From positions 1-22,229 of IMG/VR virus record IMGVR_UViG_3300035698_028319: a DNA stretch of 22,229 nucleotides; one strand, 5' to 3'. The position numbers and the translations under genes are program-made. The notes beneath the pieces are model-generated. The model had not been told where the DNA came from, did not search any database, and saw nothing but the letters and a program-made list of their open reading frames with translations. The stretch's first letter is position 1. Each line of letters begins with the position of its first letter. The DNA comes from a virus. Of this stretch, positions 13,215-21,361 are shown in pieces.

Positions 13215-15191
13215 TCATCCCCCGAACACAATGGTGATGCTTGGGCAATCAAGCCCGCAATCCCCAACGCACCCTTCCAGTACGGCATCCGTGAGCGTGA
13301 CGCTGCCGGAGAGTTCGCCGGTCTCAGGATCGCAACTCAGATTGGCTTCTTCCGGCGTCCACCCCACGTTGTTTGTTCCGTCATGTATGACGGTGAATAC
13401 CCCTTCTTTGTAATAGACGAATACATAATGATAGGTAGTCGAAAATGGACCTACGATCGCCTTGCGCCATGCCCAGCAGCATTCGTAAAAGGAGCATAGG
13501 CCCGGATCGCTGGACGTATAGGTCCCAGACGGAGAATGGGGACCGCCGTGGAACGTACAATCTCCGTCCCATGTTCCGTTCAACGTGACGGTGCAATCCG
13601 GTTGCTCGCCGCCGCAGGATTCGCACGGGTTGGCAGGGCCGCACGCCGGATCGTCGCAGTCCTCCCGTTCCTCGCCGATGCTCGGATGGTCTTCCTGCGG
13701 GCAGTTCTCCGCTTCATAGACCGTGTAGCACTCCCCGCCGACATCCACGACCTTGCCGACGACCGCTGACAGGTCATCCCGCGTGAACAGATTCACCAGG
13801 CCGTCGCACCGCTCCAGGCGATAACAGGCAGAGCATTCCGAGCACCCGCGCGCGCCGAAGTTAGAGATCACGCCGGTGAGCATCGGACCGGGTGGTGCCT
13901 CCGCGATGACGATGTCCGGCGAGATGACAACGCACACGAGCGTGCCGGTGGCGTTCATTACCAGCAGGACCGTCCCCGCCGGGTAGCTGCCGGTATCGAC
14001 CCACTGCCCGTACCGTCCCCCGCCGCATTTATTGACAGGTGAGTAGCGTCTTTTCTTCGGCCCCGGCGGCGGTGGCGGCGGCCTGGGGTCTGGCCCAGGC
14101 CCCGGGCCCGGCCCGGGCCCCGGCGGGAAGGGAGGGTATGGCGGGTCGGGGTCCCAAGGGGGCGGGTCACCGCCGGTCCCATCGCAATCGGCGAAGGACC
14201 CGCACGATGCCGCCGCATTCCCGATCGAATCTTCCCACCCCGCCGCGTGGGGCGGAACCAGCTTGACGGTCCCGCCCCCGGCTCCCACGATGACCCGGCC
14301 TAAGGGTCTGGTATGCCCGGTCGGCGTCGATCCCGCTTGCAACACCGTCCCGATGTCCGAACACGACCAATCATTGTTGACCGTGACCGTCGATGTTGCT
14401 TCACCGAATGCGTCCAGCCACCCACTTGGGATGCTGGCGGTGCCCCGGAACAGCTCCGTGGATACGCTCATCCACAACGTCGGGTGCTTGCACGGAACGT
14501 CCGATCCATCGACGGGATCGTGGTCCCCGTCCGCACCGCTTGAGTAGGGGAACAGCCCCCCGAAGATGACCACCTCAACCTCGGACGGGGTAAAGGCGAC
14601 CTGGATCGTGAAGCCGGAGGTGTACGAATCGGTCCAGGTCGGGATCGGTCCTACCTGGGTCTGGACTACCAAATGCTCCGTATAGATGTCCGCATCGCAG
14701 TCGCAGTTGTATTGCCACCAGCAACCCTGCCCCACGTATCCGCCGTAGAGATACAGCAGCTTGTTCTGGAAACCTTCCTCGCCGGGCGACGGCTTGCGTT
14801 GGCGCAGCAGCCATTTGTCGTTCAGGTGGATCGAATACTCACCGAGCCTCACCCTTGCGCCGGTGGACGACTCGTCCTCCCCGTCTTCGATGCCGATCAG
14901 GGGCATGCAGCCCTTGAACCCGATGTTGTCGATTTCCAGGTAGAGGCACTTCAAGGCCCGATCGGCGACGGTCCAGAACGTCGCGTTGGGCGGATCGTTG
15001 ACCCCCGGATTGGCCGTATGCGCGGAATGACAGACGTAGTAGACCGCGGGCGACCCGCTGAAGACCAGGTCGCCCACGTCGTAGGAATTGCCACCGGCCC
15101 ACGGGCCACGGTTGACCTTCCAATCGGTGAAGATCGGCAGGCCCATGCCGGTACAGTCACAGCAGCAGCGGTTGCTCGCGGTGCTGGACAT
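13215..15191 (-). CDS. Large cysteine-rich prophage virion/appendage protein
   Basis: The 658-aa protein is in the tail module. In order it shows an N-terminal CCCDC cluster (9-13), then a module at about 24-77 (W...PWAGGNSYDVGDLVFSG...YYVCHSAHT...FWTVAD). The latter resembles carbohydrate-binding modules of the CBM5/12 chitin-binding type. A beta-rich middle follows, then a Pro/Gly hinge at 342-378 (repeated GPGPGP, PPPPPP). Next are a Cys cluster CSECSACYRLERC (450-462), another Cys stretch (512-533), and a C-terminal domain ending CVGDCGLDC (641-649). By my count it has 35 cysteines. This layout suits a host-surface-binding fibre or tip protein. The ATG shares one base with the stop of the upstream gene. 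No exact family was recognised. Confidence 0.7.
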   Translation of the reverse strand: MSSTASNRCCCDCTGMGLPIFTDWKVNRGPWAGGNSYDVGDLVFSGSPAVYYVCHSAHTANPGVNDPPNATFWTVADRALKCLYLEIDNIGFKGCMPLIGIEDGEDESSTGARVRLGEYSIHLNDKWLLRQRKPSPGEEGFQNKLLYLYGGYVGQGCWWQYNCDCDADIYTEHLVVQTQVGPIPTWTDSYTSGFTIQVAFTPSEVEVVIFGGLFPYSSGADGDHDPVDGSDVPCKHPTLWMSVSTELFRGTASIPSGWLDAFGEATSTVTVNNDWSCSDIGTVLQAGSTPTGHTRPLGRVIVGAGGGTVKLVPPHAAGWEDSIGNAAASCGSFADCDGTGGDPPPWDPDPPYPPFPPGPGPGPGPGPDPRPPPPPPGPKKRRYSPVNKCGGGRYGQWVDTGSYPAGTVLLVMNATGTLVCVVISPDIVIAEAPPGPMLTGVISNFGARGCSECSACYRLERCDGLVNLFTRDDLSAVVGKVVDVGGECYTVYEAENCPQEDHPSIGEEREDCDDPACGPANPCESCGGEQPDCTVTLNGTWDGDCTFHGGPHSPSGTYTSSDPGLCSFYECCWAWRKAIVGPFSTTYHYVFVYYKEGVFTVIHDGTNNVGWTPEEANLSCDPETGELSGSVTLTDAVLEGCVGDCGLDCPSITIVFGG

Positions 15192-16141
15192 CAGATACAG
15201 GTCCCGTCCACGCCATTGAGGTAGAAGAAGGTGGCGCGAATCGGCGGCGAGCCGGGCGGACTTCCGGGAAGACCTCCGGGGGCGGGTTCATCGCGCAACC
15301 AGACCACCACGTCGTCGGGCGCGGGCTGGATGGTTAAACCTTCGTTGAGTACATCGACATCGACGCCGTTACCCTGCACCCCTGTGGGACCGTTGCCGGC
15401 CTCGGCGGTGTTGATCGCGTGGGTGTTGGGGTCGAGCGAATCGCCGTAGCGGCCTCCGGGCACGACGGTCCAGTCCGTGCCGTCGTAGGTGACCTCGTCG
15501 AAGCCGTAGTACCAGATGTTGCCGGACTGATCGGCGCTGCCGTAGATGCGGGCCCAGTAGCCGTCGCGGGTGGCCGGACCCAGTCGAACAATCGCCCAGC
15601 ACTCACCGGGAGAAGTGGCCACCTCCTCACGCCAGATGACTTGAGCTGCGCCACCCGCTTTCAGTTCCAGTACCGTGCTGTCGGCGTCCACCACGTCGGC
15701 CTGCGTTCCCATGTTCGCGTTGTTGGGCACACGCAGACGCACGACGCACACGCCATCGATATAAGCCCGACCGATCGCGCCGTCGGCCAGTGGTTCGGCG
15801 AGGATCACGAATCGGCCTGTATGCGTCGGCACGACCGGCACCACACACGACAGCGCGACCTGGCGTTTGAACTCCTCCTCGTGCCCGCCGGATTCACTGT
15901 CGCCGGGTAGGATGATCGGGGTATCGATCCCCAGCACCGCGAACCGCTCCTGGTCGGCACCGGAGGCATTCTTGATGTAGACGATGCCCGTGGCGTTCGC
16001 ACCGGTAGTGGCCGGTTTGCTGGATGCTACGTTCGCCTGGCTCTCGTAGTGCGCACGCGTGACGTCGATGATCGCATTCCAGTCCGAAGCTGGGATGCGC
16101 ATTGGCTGACCGGATTGAACGTGCCGGAGGTTCATTCGCAT
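15191..16141 (-). CDS. Prophage virion protein of unknown function (316 aa)
   Basis: I do not recognise a named family. The protein begins MNLRHVQSGQPMRIPASDWN, then has beta-rich segments (TGIVYIKNASGADQERFAVLGI; GRFVILAEPLADGAIGRAYI; VCVVRLRVPN) and a Gly/Pro-rich C-terminal region (APGGLPGSPPGSPP) before a final strand. The style is that of a structural protein in which modules display sugar- or surface-binding ends. It is translationally coupled with the cysteine-rich protein downstream (TGATG overlap at 15193-15189), so they probably form one structure. ATGs at 16141 and 16135 both follow a GGGGG run; the second has the better spacing. The gene before it in the operon is separated by the inserted GIY-YIG gene. 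Confidence 0.65.
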   Translation of the reverse strand: MRMNLRHVQSGQPMRIPASDWNAIIDVTRAHYESQANVASSKPATTGANATGIVYIKNASGADQERFAVLGIDTPIILPGDSESGGHEEEFKRQVALSCVVPVVPTHTGRFVILAEPLADGAIGRAYIDGVCVVRLRVPNNANMGTQADVVDADSTVLELKAGGAAQVIWREEVATSPGECWAIVRLGPATRDGYWARIYGSADQSGNIWYYGFDEVTYDGTDWTVVPGGRYGDSLDPNTHAINTAEAGNGPTGVQGNGVDVDVLNEGLTIQPAPDDVVVWLRDEPAPGGLPGSPPGSPPIRATFFYLNGVDGTCI

Positions 16142-16203
16142 ACCCCCGCTTTGAGCGTTACGCTAGGTTCACATTGCTCAGGAGAATCAATCGGGAACCA
16201 CTT

Positions 16204-16944
16204 ATGGCCAAAGCACCCAAACTCTCGCCGTCTGTCACCCGCCACCTGGGCCACTACGTCTACCTCTACGTGCGGCCCGACACCGAAGAAGTCTTTTATG
16301 TGGGTAAAGGCAAGGGCAACCGCGCCCTGGCTCATATAGAGGGCAAGGGCAACACACCGCACGATGAGGTGATACGTGAGCTTCACGATCTTGGTCTGAA
16401 GCCCCGGGTTGAGTTGCTGATCCATGGTTTGAAGACGGAAGCCGAAGCCTTCGCCGTGGAGATGGCGGCTATTGACCTGATCGGGTTGGAGCGGCTTTCG
16501 AACCGGGTATACGGCCACAATAAATCTCGACTTGGCAGGATGAGCATTGATCAGGTACGGGCGTTGTATGACCGTAAGCCGGTCAAGATCACGGAACCCG
16601 TCGTGATCATCCGGGTCGCCAGGCGTTTCCACTACGGCATCGATCCCGTCGCGCTCTACGATGCCACGCGTTCGGCCTGGGTGGTGGGTGAGCGCCGCGA
16701 GGGAGCTGAGTATGCGCTTGCGGTGTATGAGAACATCGTGCGGGAGGTCTATAGGATCACCCACTGGCTGCCGTCCGGATCGACGTTCCGCGCCGACAGA
16801 CCGACCCGTGGCCCTGCCGAGGAGCGGTGGGAGTTCGTCGGTGTGGTTGCCGAGGAGAAGGTGCGTAAAAAGTACCTGAACCGGTCGGTAGCAAAACACA
16901 TCCCAAAGCACAGCCAGAACCCGATCCTGTACGTGAATTGTTGA
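16204..16944 (+). CDS. GIY-YIG nuclease (LEM-3-like) inserted antisense in the tail operon
   Basis: The 246-aa protein has the GIY-YIG core in its LEM-3-like form: GHYVYLYVRP (16-25), FYVGKGKGNRALAH (31-44, with the Tyr and Arg/His typical of the catalytic face), and Glu86 in AEAFAVEMAAIDLIG, followed by LSNRVYG (98-104). The C-terminal half (about 130-246) has ALYDATRSAWVVGERREGAE, then EVYRITHW and SQNPILYVNC, a second domain I recall following this nuclease type, possibly PUA-like. It is the only plus-strand gene in the phage block, ending eight bases before the convergent neighbour. I chose the ATG at 16204; the frame extends to 16102 but that part overlaps the divergent virion gene. It is probably a homing endonuclease or moron. 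Confidence 0.82.
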   Translation: MAKAPKLSPSVTRHLGHYVYLYVRPDTEEVFYVGKGKGNRALAHIEGKGNTPHDEVIRELHDLGLKPRVELLIHGLKTEAEAFAVEMAAIDLIGLERLSNRVYGHNKSRLGRMSIDQVRALYDRKPVKITEPVVIIRVARRFHYGIDPVALYDATRSAWVVGERREGAEYALAVYENIVREVYRITHWLPSGSTFRADRPTRGPAEERWEFVGVVAEEKVRKKYLNRSVAKHIPKHSQNPILYVNC

Positions 16945-16952
16945 GGGATTTG

Positions 16953-17744
16953 TCACGTGCCGATCCCCAATGAACTAAAACTTCCCTCGCGGTAGACACG
17001 CTCGACGTATGCGGCCACAGGTTTGCGGATCAGCATCTTGGCGGTCGCGTCCTCAGCGGCCTGGTATCTGACCCAGAGGTATTCCCAGCCTTTCTTCTCG
17101 ATGCCCACGATCGAGCCGATGGACAGCCCCGTGACATTGGGTGAGCCCGCGAAGGCGAAGCTGATCTCCCAGGGGTCGTCGCCACGCTGAGTGCCCGCTG
17201 CGCCGAGGAACAGACATTCGCCCGCCGCTAAGCCCTTGAATGAGGCATCATTCACTCGCCCCGTCAATCCGAAGAGCGTCGCTTTGTATGCGGTGTTGAC
17301 CGCACTCGGGGACAGGTAGTGAGTCTCGGAGAAGGTGTAGACCGGCACGGTGATGTCCACACCCCCCACAGAGTCCTCGGTCACACCAATCGCGCCGTCG
17401 AAGATGGGTGCGGCGGGGATGTCGGGGGAGGCGTAGCTCGCCACGGTGGCCAAGGACTGCGTGATGTGTTGCGTGCCCCCGCGTGTCTCGAAGGCGAAGC
17501 TGGACTCGCCGGCCTGGGGTGGGTTCGCTGCGGAGGGCGCGTATCTGACCGTCCCCAACCAGATCAGGTCGTGGATCTCTTCAACCTGCGCATCACTTCG
17601 CACCAGGCCGTTATGTGTGGACGGTGATGCGATCAGTAATTCAGTCCGCGCATCCACATCGTCGGCGAGGTCGCGGATGATGTAAGTGATCTCTGCCGAA
17701 TCATCGGAGAGTATGCGGCCGTATTTTTCCTCAACGATGGGCAT
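16953..17744 (-). CDS. Prophage distal tail / baseplate-associated protein (inferred)
   Basis: The 263-aa protein starts at MPIVEEKYGRILSDDSAEIT. It is followed by a predicted all-beta body: ITYIIRDLADDVDARTELL and later FETRGGTQHITQSLATVASY, VDITVPVYTFSETHYLSP and WEISFAFAGSPNVTGL, then KGWEYLWVRY. The last blocks look like a beta-sandwich with a conserved GWEYLW turn, as in other small tail proteins placed after the tape measure. The name rests on position: genes just after the tape measure normally encode the distal tail and baseplate hub. The start ATG at 17744 is seven bases after the stop of the tape measure gene; a longer frame from 17792 overlaps it and lacks support. Confidence 0.65.
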   Translation of the reverse strand: MPIVEEKYGRILSDDSAEITYIIRDLADDVDARTELLIASPSTHNGLVRSDAQVEEIHDLIWLGTVRYAPSAANPPQAGESSFAFETRGGTQHITQSLATVASYASPDIPAAPIFDGAIGVTEDSVGGVDITVPVYTFSETHYLSPSAVNTAYKATLFGLTGRVNDASFKGLAAGECLFLGAAGTQRGDDPWEISFAFAGSPNVTGLSIGSIVGIEKKGWEYLWVRYQAAEDATAKMLIRKPVAAYVERVYREGSFSSLGIGT

Positions 17745-17751
17745 AGGATTC

Positions 17752-19737
17752 TCAGGCGAACGCGATCGCGTTGTCGTTGATCGCGCGTTCAATGTGTTTG
17801 GTGTTACGGGCGGTGTCTTCGGTGGCCTTGGCGGTGCGCTCGGCGACGCCGCTGTCGGTCATCAAGCCTTGGATCGCGGCGGCGTTGAACGTGCCCCGAA
17901 CACCGATCCGCTCGGCTTCGCGCTCGAGCATGTCACTGAGACCAGACAGATCAGGTGCCCCCGGAATTGGGCTATCGCTACCCACGCCAATTGCGGCACG
18001 GTTGGACTTGGCTTCTGCGATCGCCGCCTCCCACTCCCGCCGCGCGGCGATCAGGGCCTGTTCGGCCTCCAGTTCGGCCTGCGCACGCTCGCTCGCCTGG
18101 CGGGTCTGTTCGTCCTCGTACTTTTGACCGAGGACCCCGAGGGTCTGATCATGGAGGGAGGCGGACCGGTTACGGCGGTTCTGACGGCGCAGGTCGGCCC
18201 CGATCACCGCCTCGCCGGTGTTCTGGTCGATCTGGGCTAGACGTTGTGCCAAGGCCCGGTCGATCTCGGCGTTGGCTTTGCCGGTGTCGAAGCTATCGGT
18301 GAACAGGCCTTTTATAGTGTTCCAGGTCTTGGCGGCCAGGGCCTTCATCTGCTCCCACGAGCCTGTGAAGATGTTGACGAACCCGTACCACGCCTTGGCC
18401 AGGAAGGCGGTAGTTTCGATCCAACCGACCTCCAGGCCGTGCCAGATGGTCTCCAACGTGGCGAGTGCCCCGACGAACGCGCCCACGAGCACGTCCATAA
18501 TGAACCCCCGGAATCTAAGCCAGACACCCTCGATGAAGCTGACACCCTTGATCCACTCCATCTTTAGGGTTAGCCAAAGGATCCTCGCCGCCAGTCCGAT
18601 GTCGCCAGCGGCCAACGCGTCCGCGATGCCCTGGTAGGCCTGCAACGCCGTGTCCTTCAACTCGCCGAAACGATCGCCCAACCACGCCAGCGCCGCACCC
18701 CCGATCCCGGAGGTTTTCACGAGATAAGCCCCGAGCACACCCAATCCCGCGATCACCAGCCCGATCGGCGAGACCAGGAACCCGATCGCGGTCGCGACGA
18801 GTCCGATGCCCGCTGCGGTCACACCCAGGATGGTCGCCAGGCCGCCGAGGACCGCACCCAGTCCCGAGATCAATGTGCCCAATACGATCAGCGCCACACC
18901 GGCAGCCACAACGATCGCAGCGATCTTCGCCACCTGGACGATCAGACCCCGGTTCTGTTTGACCCATTCACTGACTGTTATGACCACGCGGGTGATCGTG
19001 TCGGCCATACTTTGAAGCACAGGGGCCAGAGCCGCACCGATGTTGAAGACGCCCATCTTCACAACCTTCCACAACTGATCGAGCGCATCGGTGAAGTCTT
19101 CCGCCGCCTTGGCGTCTTCGCCCGACATGGTCAGCCCCAAACGGTGCGCCTCGGCCTGCAACGCCTCGATGCCCGCGCTGCCGGCCGCGAACATCGGCAG
19201 CAGGTTTGTACCAGTGCGTCCAAATAGCGACATCGCGATCGCCGCTCGCTTCGTGGGGTCCTCGACCTGACCGATCCGATCCGCTAACAGCTTGAATTGG
19301 TCCTCGGGTGACAGGCCGTCCAGATCCTTGAACGTCAGGCTCAGATCGTTCAACGAATCCACTTGTGTGGACAGACCCCGCCCCGCGTCGTAGATCGACC
19401 GCTGCATCTTGCGGAAGGCCATCTCGAGTGACTCAAACTCGGTGCCGGTCTGGCTGGCCACGAACCGCAGTTCACTGAGTGTTTCGACCGACAGGCCCGT
19501 GCGCTTGGCCATCTTGGCGACCTGGTCGCCGTAACTACTGAACAATTTGGCAGAGGCCGCCAGAGGCGCAAGCACCGCCGCGCCGATGCCGACAGCCATC
19601 AAGCCTAGATTGCGGATCGACGCGCCGAAGGCCTTGAGCTTCCGCTCCGCACGACGAAGCCCGCGCACGAGCTGGCTGTCGTCGGCGAACAACTCGACGA
19701 ACGCACGCCCGGCTCGGATACCTTGTGTGGATGCCAT
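17752..19737 (-). CDS. Phage tail tape measure protein
   Basis: The 661-aa protein opens with GIRAGRAFVELFADDSQLVR, a common tape-measure N-terminus (TIGR01760-like), then a long helical part (SYGDQVAKMAKRTGLSVETL). A strongly hydrophobic Gly/Ala/Val-rich stretch lies at about 265-340 (AAIVVAAGVALIVLGTLISG onward), as expected for the part that enters the host membrane. The C-terminal third is a Gln/Glu/Ala/Arg-rich coiled coil (ERAQAELEAEQALIAARREW). Tape measure length sets tail length; at the usual 0.15 nm per residue this implies a tail near 100 nm, so a siphovirus. It follows the chaperone-like pair by three bases and precedes the baseplate-like gene. ATG at 19737 with GAGA upstream. Confidence 0.93.
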   Translation of the reverse strand: MASTQGIRAGRAFVELFADDSQLVRGLRRAERKLKAFGASIRNLGLMAVGIGAAVLAPLAASAKLFSSYGDQVAKMAKRTGLSVETLSELRFVASQTGTEFESLEMAFRKMQRSIYDAGRGLSTQVDSLNDLSLTFKDLDGLSPEDQFKLLADRIGQVEDPTKRAAIAMSLFGRTGTNLLPMFAAGSAGIEALQAEAHRLGLTMSGEDAKAAEDFTDALDQLWKVVKMGVFNIGAALAPVLQSMADTITRVVITVSEWVKQNRGLIVQVAKIAAIVVAAGVALIVLGTLISGLGAVLGGLATILGVTAAGIGLVATAIGFLVSPIGLVIAGLGVLGAYLVKTSGIGGAALAWLGDRFGELKDTALQAYQGIADALAAGDIGLAARILWLTLKMEWIKGVSFIEGVWLRFRGFIMDVLVGAFVGALATLETIWHGLEVGWIETTAFLAKAWYGFVNIFTGSWEQMKALAAKTWNTIKGLFTDSFDTGKANAEIDRALAQRLAQIDQNTGEAVIGADLRRQNRRNRSASLHDQTLGVLGQKYEDEQTRQASERAQAELEAEQALIAARREWEAAIAEAKSNRAAIGVGSDSPIPGAPDLSGLSDMLEREAERIGVRGTFNAAAIQGLMTDSGVAERTAKATEDTARNTKHIERAINDNAIAFA

Positions 19738-19740
19738 GAG

Positions 19741-19983
19741 TCAATTCTCTGAACGTCGTCGTTGCGGTCCTTCAAGCGCCTCGCGCAATAACCTCAGGTC
19801 CTGCTTGCTGGCGGTCTGCTTGGATGACGCGTCCCACCTTCGCTGACGTGCATAAGGATCAAAGTCTGCCGGCTTGAACGGCCGGTGCTTCTTCGGGTCG
19901 CGGTTGGCGTTGGCGATCAAAGCGCAGACCAGCGAGGTATGCGCCCAGCGCTCACGTCCCAGGCCCTCAGCCATCCACAACAA
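19741..19983 (-). CDS. Second tail-assembly-chaperone-like ORF (possible 'T' extension)
   Basis: An 80-aa frame lies directly before the tape measure: LWMAEGLGRERWAHTSLVCA, then IANANRDPKKHRPFKPADFD, then a basic end. It has no ATG at a good position; the first start-like codon is TTG at 19983 (or CTG overlapping the previous stop), with no clear ribosome site. The same frame stays open upstream to 20184 inside the previous gene in the -1 register. That is the arrangement of the lambda G/GT tail assembly chaperones, where -1 frameshifting makes a long form. No X-XXY-YYZ heptamer was found, so coupled reinitiation is an equal possibility. The function is inferred from synteny. Confidence 0.65.
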   Translation of the reverse strand: MLWMAEGLGRERWAHTSLVCALIANANRDPKKHRPFKPADFDPYARQRRWDASSKQTASKQDLRLLREALEGPQRRRSEN

Positions 19984-19994
19984 CTGCCGCAGTG

Positions 19995-20474
19995 TCAGTC
20001 GTCGGAGTCCACGGGGTCCGAGACCGAGGCTTCCCGCGATGCGCCAGACATCGCGCCAGCGATCGTCTGCTCCACATTGATCCCGTCGATCTTGGTTTCG
20101 ATCGCGGTCACCGCCGCGTCGATCATGGCCATCTGTTTCGCGACCGCCTTGGCCCTGTCGTTGCGGCCGCGTGACCGGAAAAAATCAATGAGTTCCTCAT
20201 AGAACGCCTTCTGGGCTGCGAGCAGCGTCTGCCCGTCAAAACTGTTCCGCACGTCGGCCTCGGTGACCTTGTGCGTGACGAACTGGCCTTCGAGCATGGC
20301 GCAGAGCACTTCGCCCAGAAGCATCTCGTCCGTGCCGAGCCGTGTGAGTAACGGCGGATCGCCCGCTTCCGGCTGGAGCAGGTCCACGTTCAGCTTGGCT
20401 TTGACGGCCATGGCGGTGCCGAGGTTGAGCGTGAGTGACCAGGTCCGACTGGATGCGTCATTAAAAGTCTTCAT
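19995..20474 (-). CDS. Tail-assembly-chaperone-like protein (lambda G position)
   Basis: The 159-aa protein starts MKTFNDASSRTWSLTLNLGT. A small beta start is followed by helices (TRLGTDEMLLGEVLCAMLEG, LAAQKAFYEELIDFFRSRGR, then AKAVAKQMAMIDAAVTAIET) and an acidic tail ending DPVDSDD. It lies between the tail tube gene and the tape measure, where siphophages encode the chaperone that coats the tape measure during tail assembly. I chose the ATG at 20474 because GGAGGTG lies a few bases upstream and it overlaps the tail-tube stop (TAATG); a six-residue extension to 20492 would remove that ribosome site. No sequence family name could be assigned. Confidence 0.7.
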   Translation of the reverse strand: MKTFNDASSRTWSLTLNLGTAMAVKAKLNVDLLQPEAGDPPLLTRLGTDEMLLGEVLCAMLEGQFVTHKVTEADVRNSFDGQTLLAAQKAFYEELIDFFRSRGRNDRAKAVAKQMAMIDAAVTAIETKIDGINVEQTIAGAMSGASREASVSDPVDSDD

Positions 20475-20911
20475 TACGCCACCTCCACCCATTCCTCGAA
20501 CTTGGCGAGCTTGGCTGTCACGGAGACGGTCACGCCTTCTTCGAGTGGTTCGTTGCGACTGAAGTTGGTGATACTGAAGTCGCCTCGCGGTCCTTCAGTA
20601 TCAGACGCCGACTTGTCGCCGGTGAGGACGGCCAAGGCGATCGTGGCCGAGGTCAGGAACGCGGTCTTGATCGCGTCGAAGCCGGTGTCGCCGGGCTTCC
20701 AGAGCATCTCGAACTCGGCGGTGCACTCGCGCAGGGTCGGGGCGGTGGCGCGCCAGCCCTGGTTGGCGCGGGTGGTCACATCCGCCTCGCCTGCTTCCAG
20801 ATTCAGCGTCACATCCTTGACGTTGTCCATCTCGGTGAGACTGGCGAGCGCGGTGCCCGTCGGGCCCTGGTAGATCTTGGCGTTCATGCCTAATAGGAAT
20901 TCTTGAGGCAT
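20474..20911 (-). CDS. Phage major tail (tube) protein
   Basis: The 145-aa protein is all-beta in style. The start is MPQEFLLGMNAKIYQGPTGT, then NVKDVTLNLEAGEADVTTRA, EFEMLWKPGDTGFDAIKTAF, and ITNFSRNEPLEEGVTVSVTA near the end. The 'D-T-L-x-x-x-E-A-D-V-T-T-R' and 'E-x-G-V-T-x-S-V-T-x-K' strands match the tail-tube fold of long-tailed phages. Tube subunits stack as hexamer rings around the tape measure. The start codon at 20911 has a strong ribosome site (AAGGAG) nine bases upstream, as expected for an abundant protein. The next gene overlaps its stop. Confidence 0.82.
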   Translation of the reverse strand: MPQEFLLGMNAKIYQGPTGTALASLTEMDNVKDVTLNLEAGEADVTTRANQGWRATAPTLRECTAEFEMLWKPGDTGFDAIKTAFLTSATIALAVLTGDKSASDTEGPRGDFSITNFSRNEPLEEGVTVSVTAKLAKFEEWVEVA

Positions 20912-20938
20912 GGGTATGTCTCCTTACTTATTCCGGGG

Positions 20939-21361
20939 TTATTTCCGGGGAATGCTGTCACGCCACATGGCGGGCAGCTTGGGTTGTTCTTTCTGGAAGG
21001 CCGGTCCCATGAAGGGGCGTGGTTTGTATCTGGCGCGACGTTTGCCGACCTTCGCGGGGCCGCCGTGCTCGAGCAGGGCCGGCGCTTTGCCACGGCCGTT
21101 CTGGCTGAGCCGCACGGGTCCGATGACCACACTTCTGGCGGTGGGTTCGTAGCCGAAGAAGATGAACTTCTTCAGCAGGCCGATGTGGCTACTGGGCGGT
21201 GCGCCGGGCGCACTGATCCGCTTACGTTTGCGTATGCTCGATCGGGCGGTACGCCTGACGAACGCGCCGAACTTCGAGAGCACCCGACGCGTCCCAACAT
21301 CGACCTTGTCGCGCACCGCCTGCTTATCGAAGAACTGGTTAATGATCTCGAAGCGGATCAT
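20939..21361 (-). CDS. HK97-gp10-like head-tail / tail-completion protein
   Basis: The 140-aa basic protein has a helical beginning (INQFFDKQAVRDKVDVGTRR, then VLSKFGAFVRRTARSSIRKR) and a beta part (GLLKKFIFFGYEPTARSVVI). It ends in ALLEHGGPAKVGKRRARYKP followed by RPFMGPAFQKEQPKLPAMWR. 'LEHGG ... RPFMGPA' is the usual C-terminal signature of HK97 gp10-like proteins, which help join head and tail or complete the tail. It lies immediately before the tail tube gene, the standard place. It is translationally coupled to the upstream gene by an ATGA overlap (21361-21358), with GGTGGG as a possible ribosome site. Confidence 0.8.
   Translation of the reverse strand: MIRFEIINQFFDKQAVRDKVDVGTRRVLSKFGAFVRRTARSSIRKRKRISAPGAPPSSHIGLLKKFIFFGYEPTARSVVIGPVRLSQNGRGKAPALLEHGGPAKVGKRRARYKPRPFMGPAFQKEQPKLPAMWRDSIPRK

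Noticed and set aside
14060-14170. G-rich, palindromic stretch as a possible quadruplex or regulatory element
   Set aside because: It is fully explained as codons for the Pro/Gly hinge of the 658-aa virion protein.
16102-16203. N-terminal extension of the GIY-YIG protein
   Set aside because: The extension overlaps the first codons of the divergent virion gene and is not like the family; the normal start MAKAPKLSPS is at 16204.
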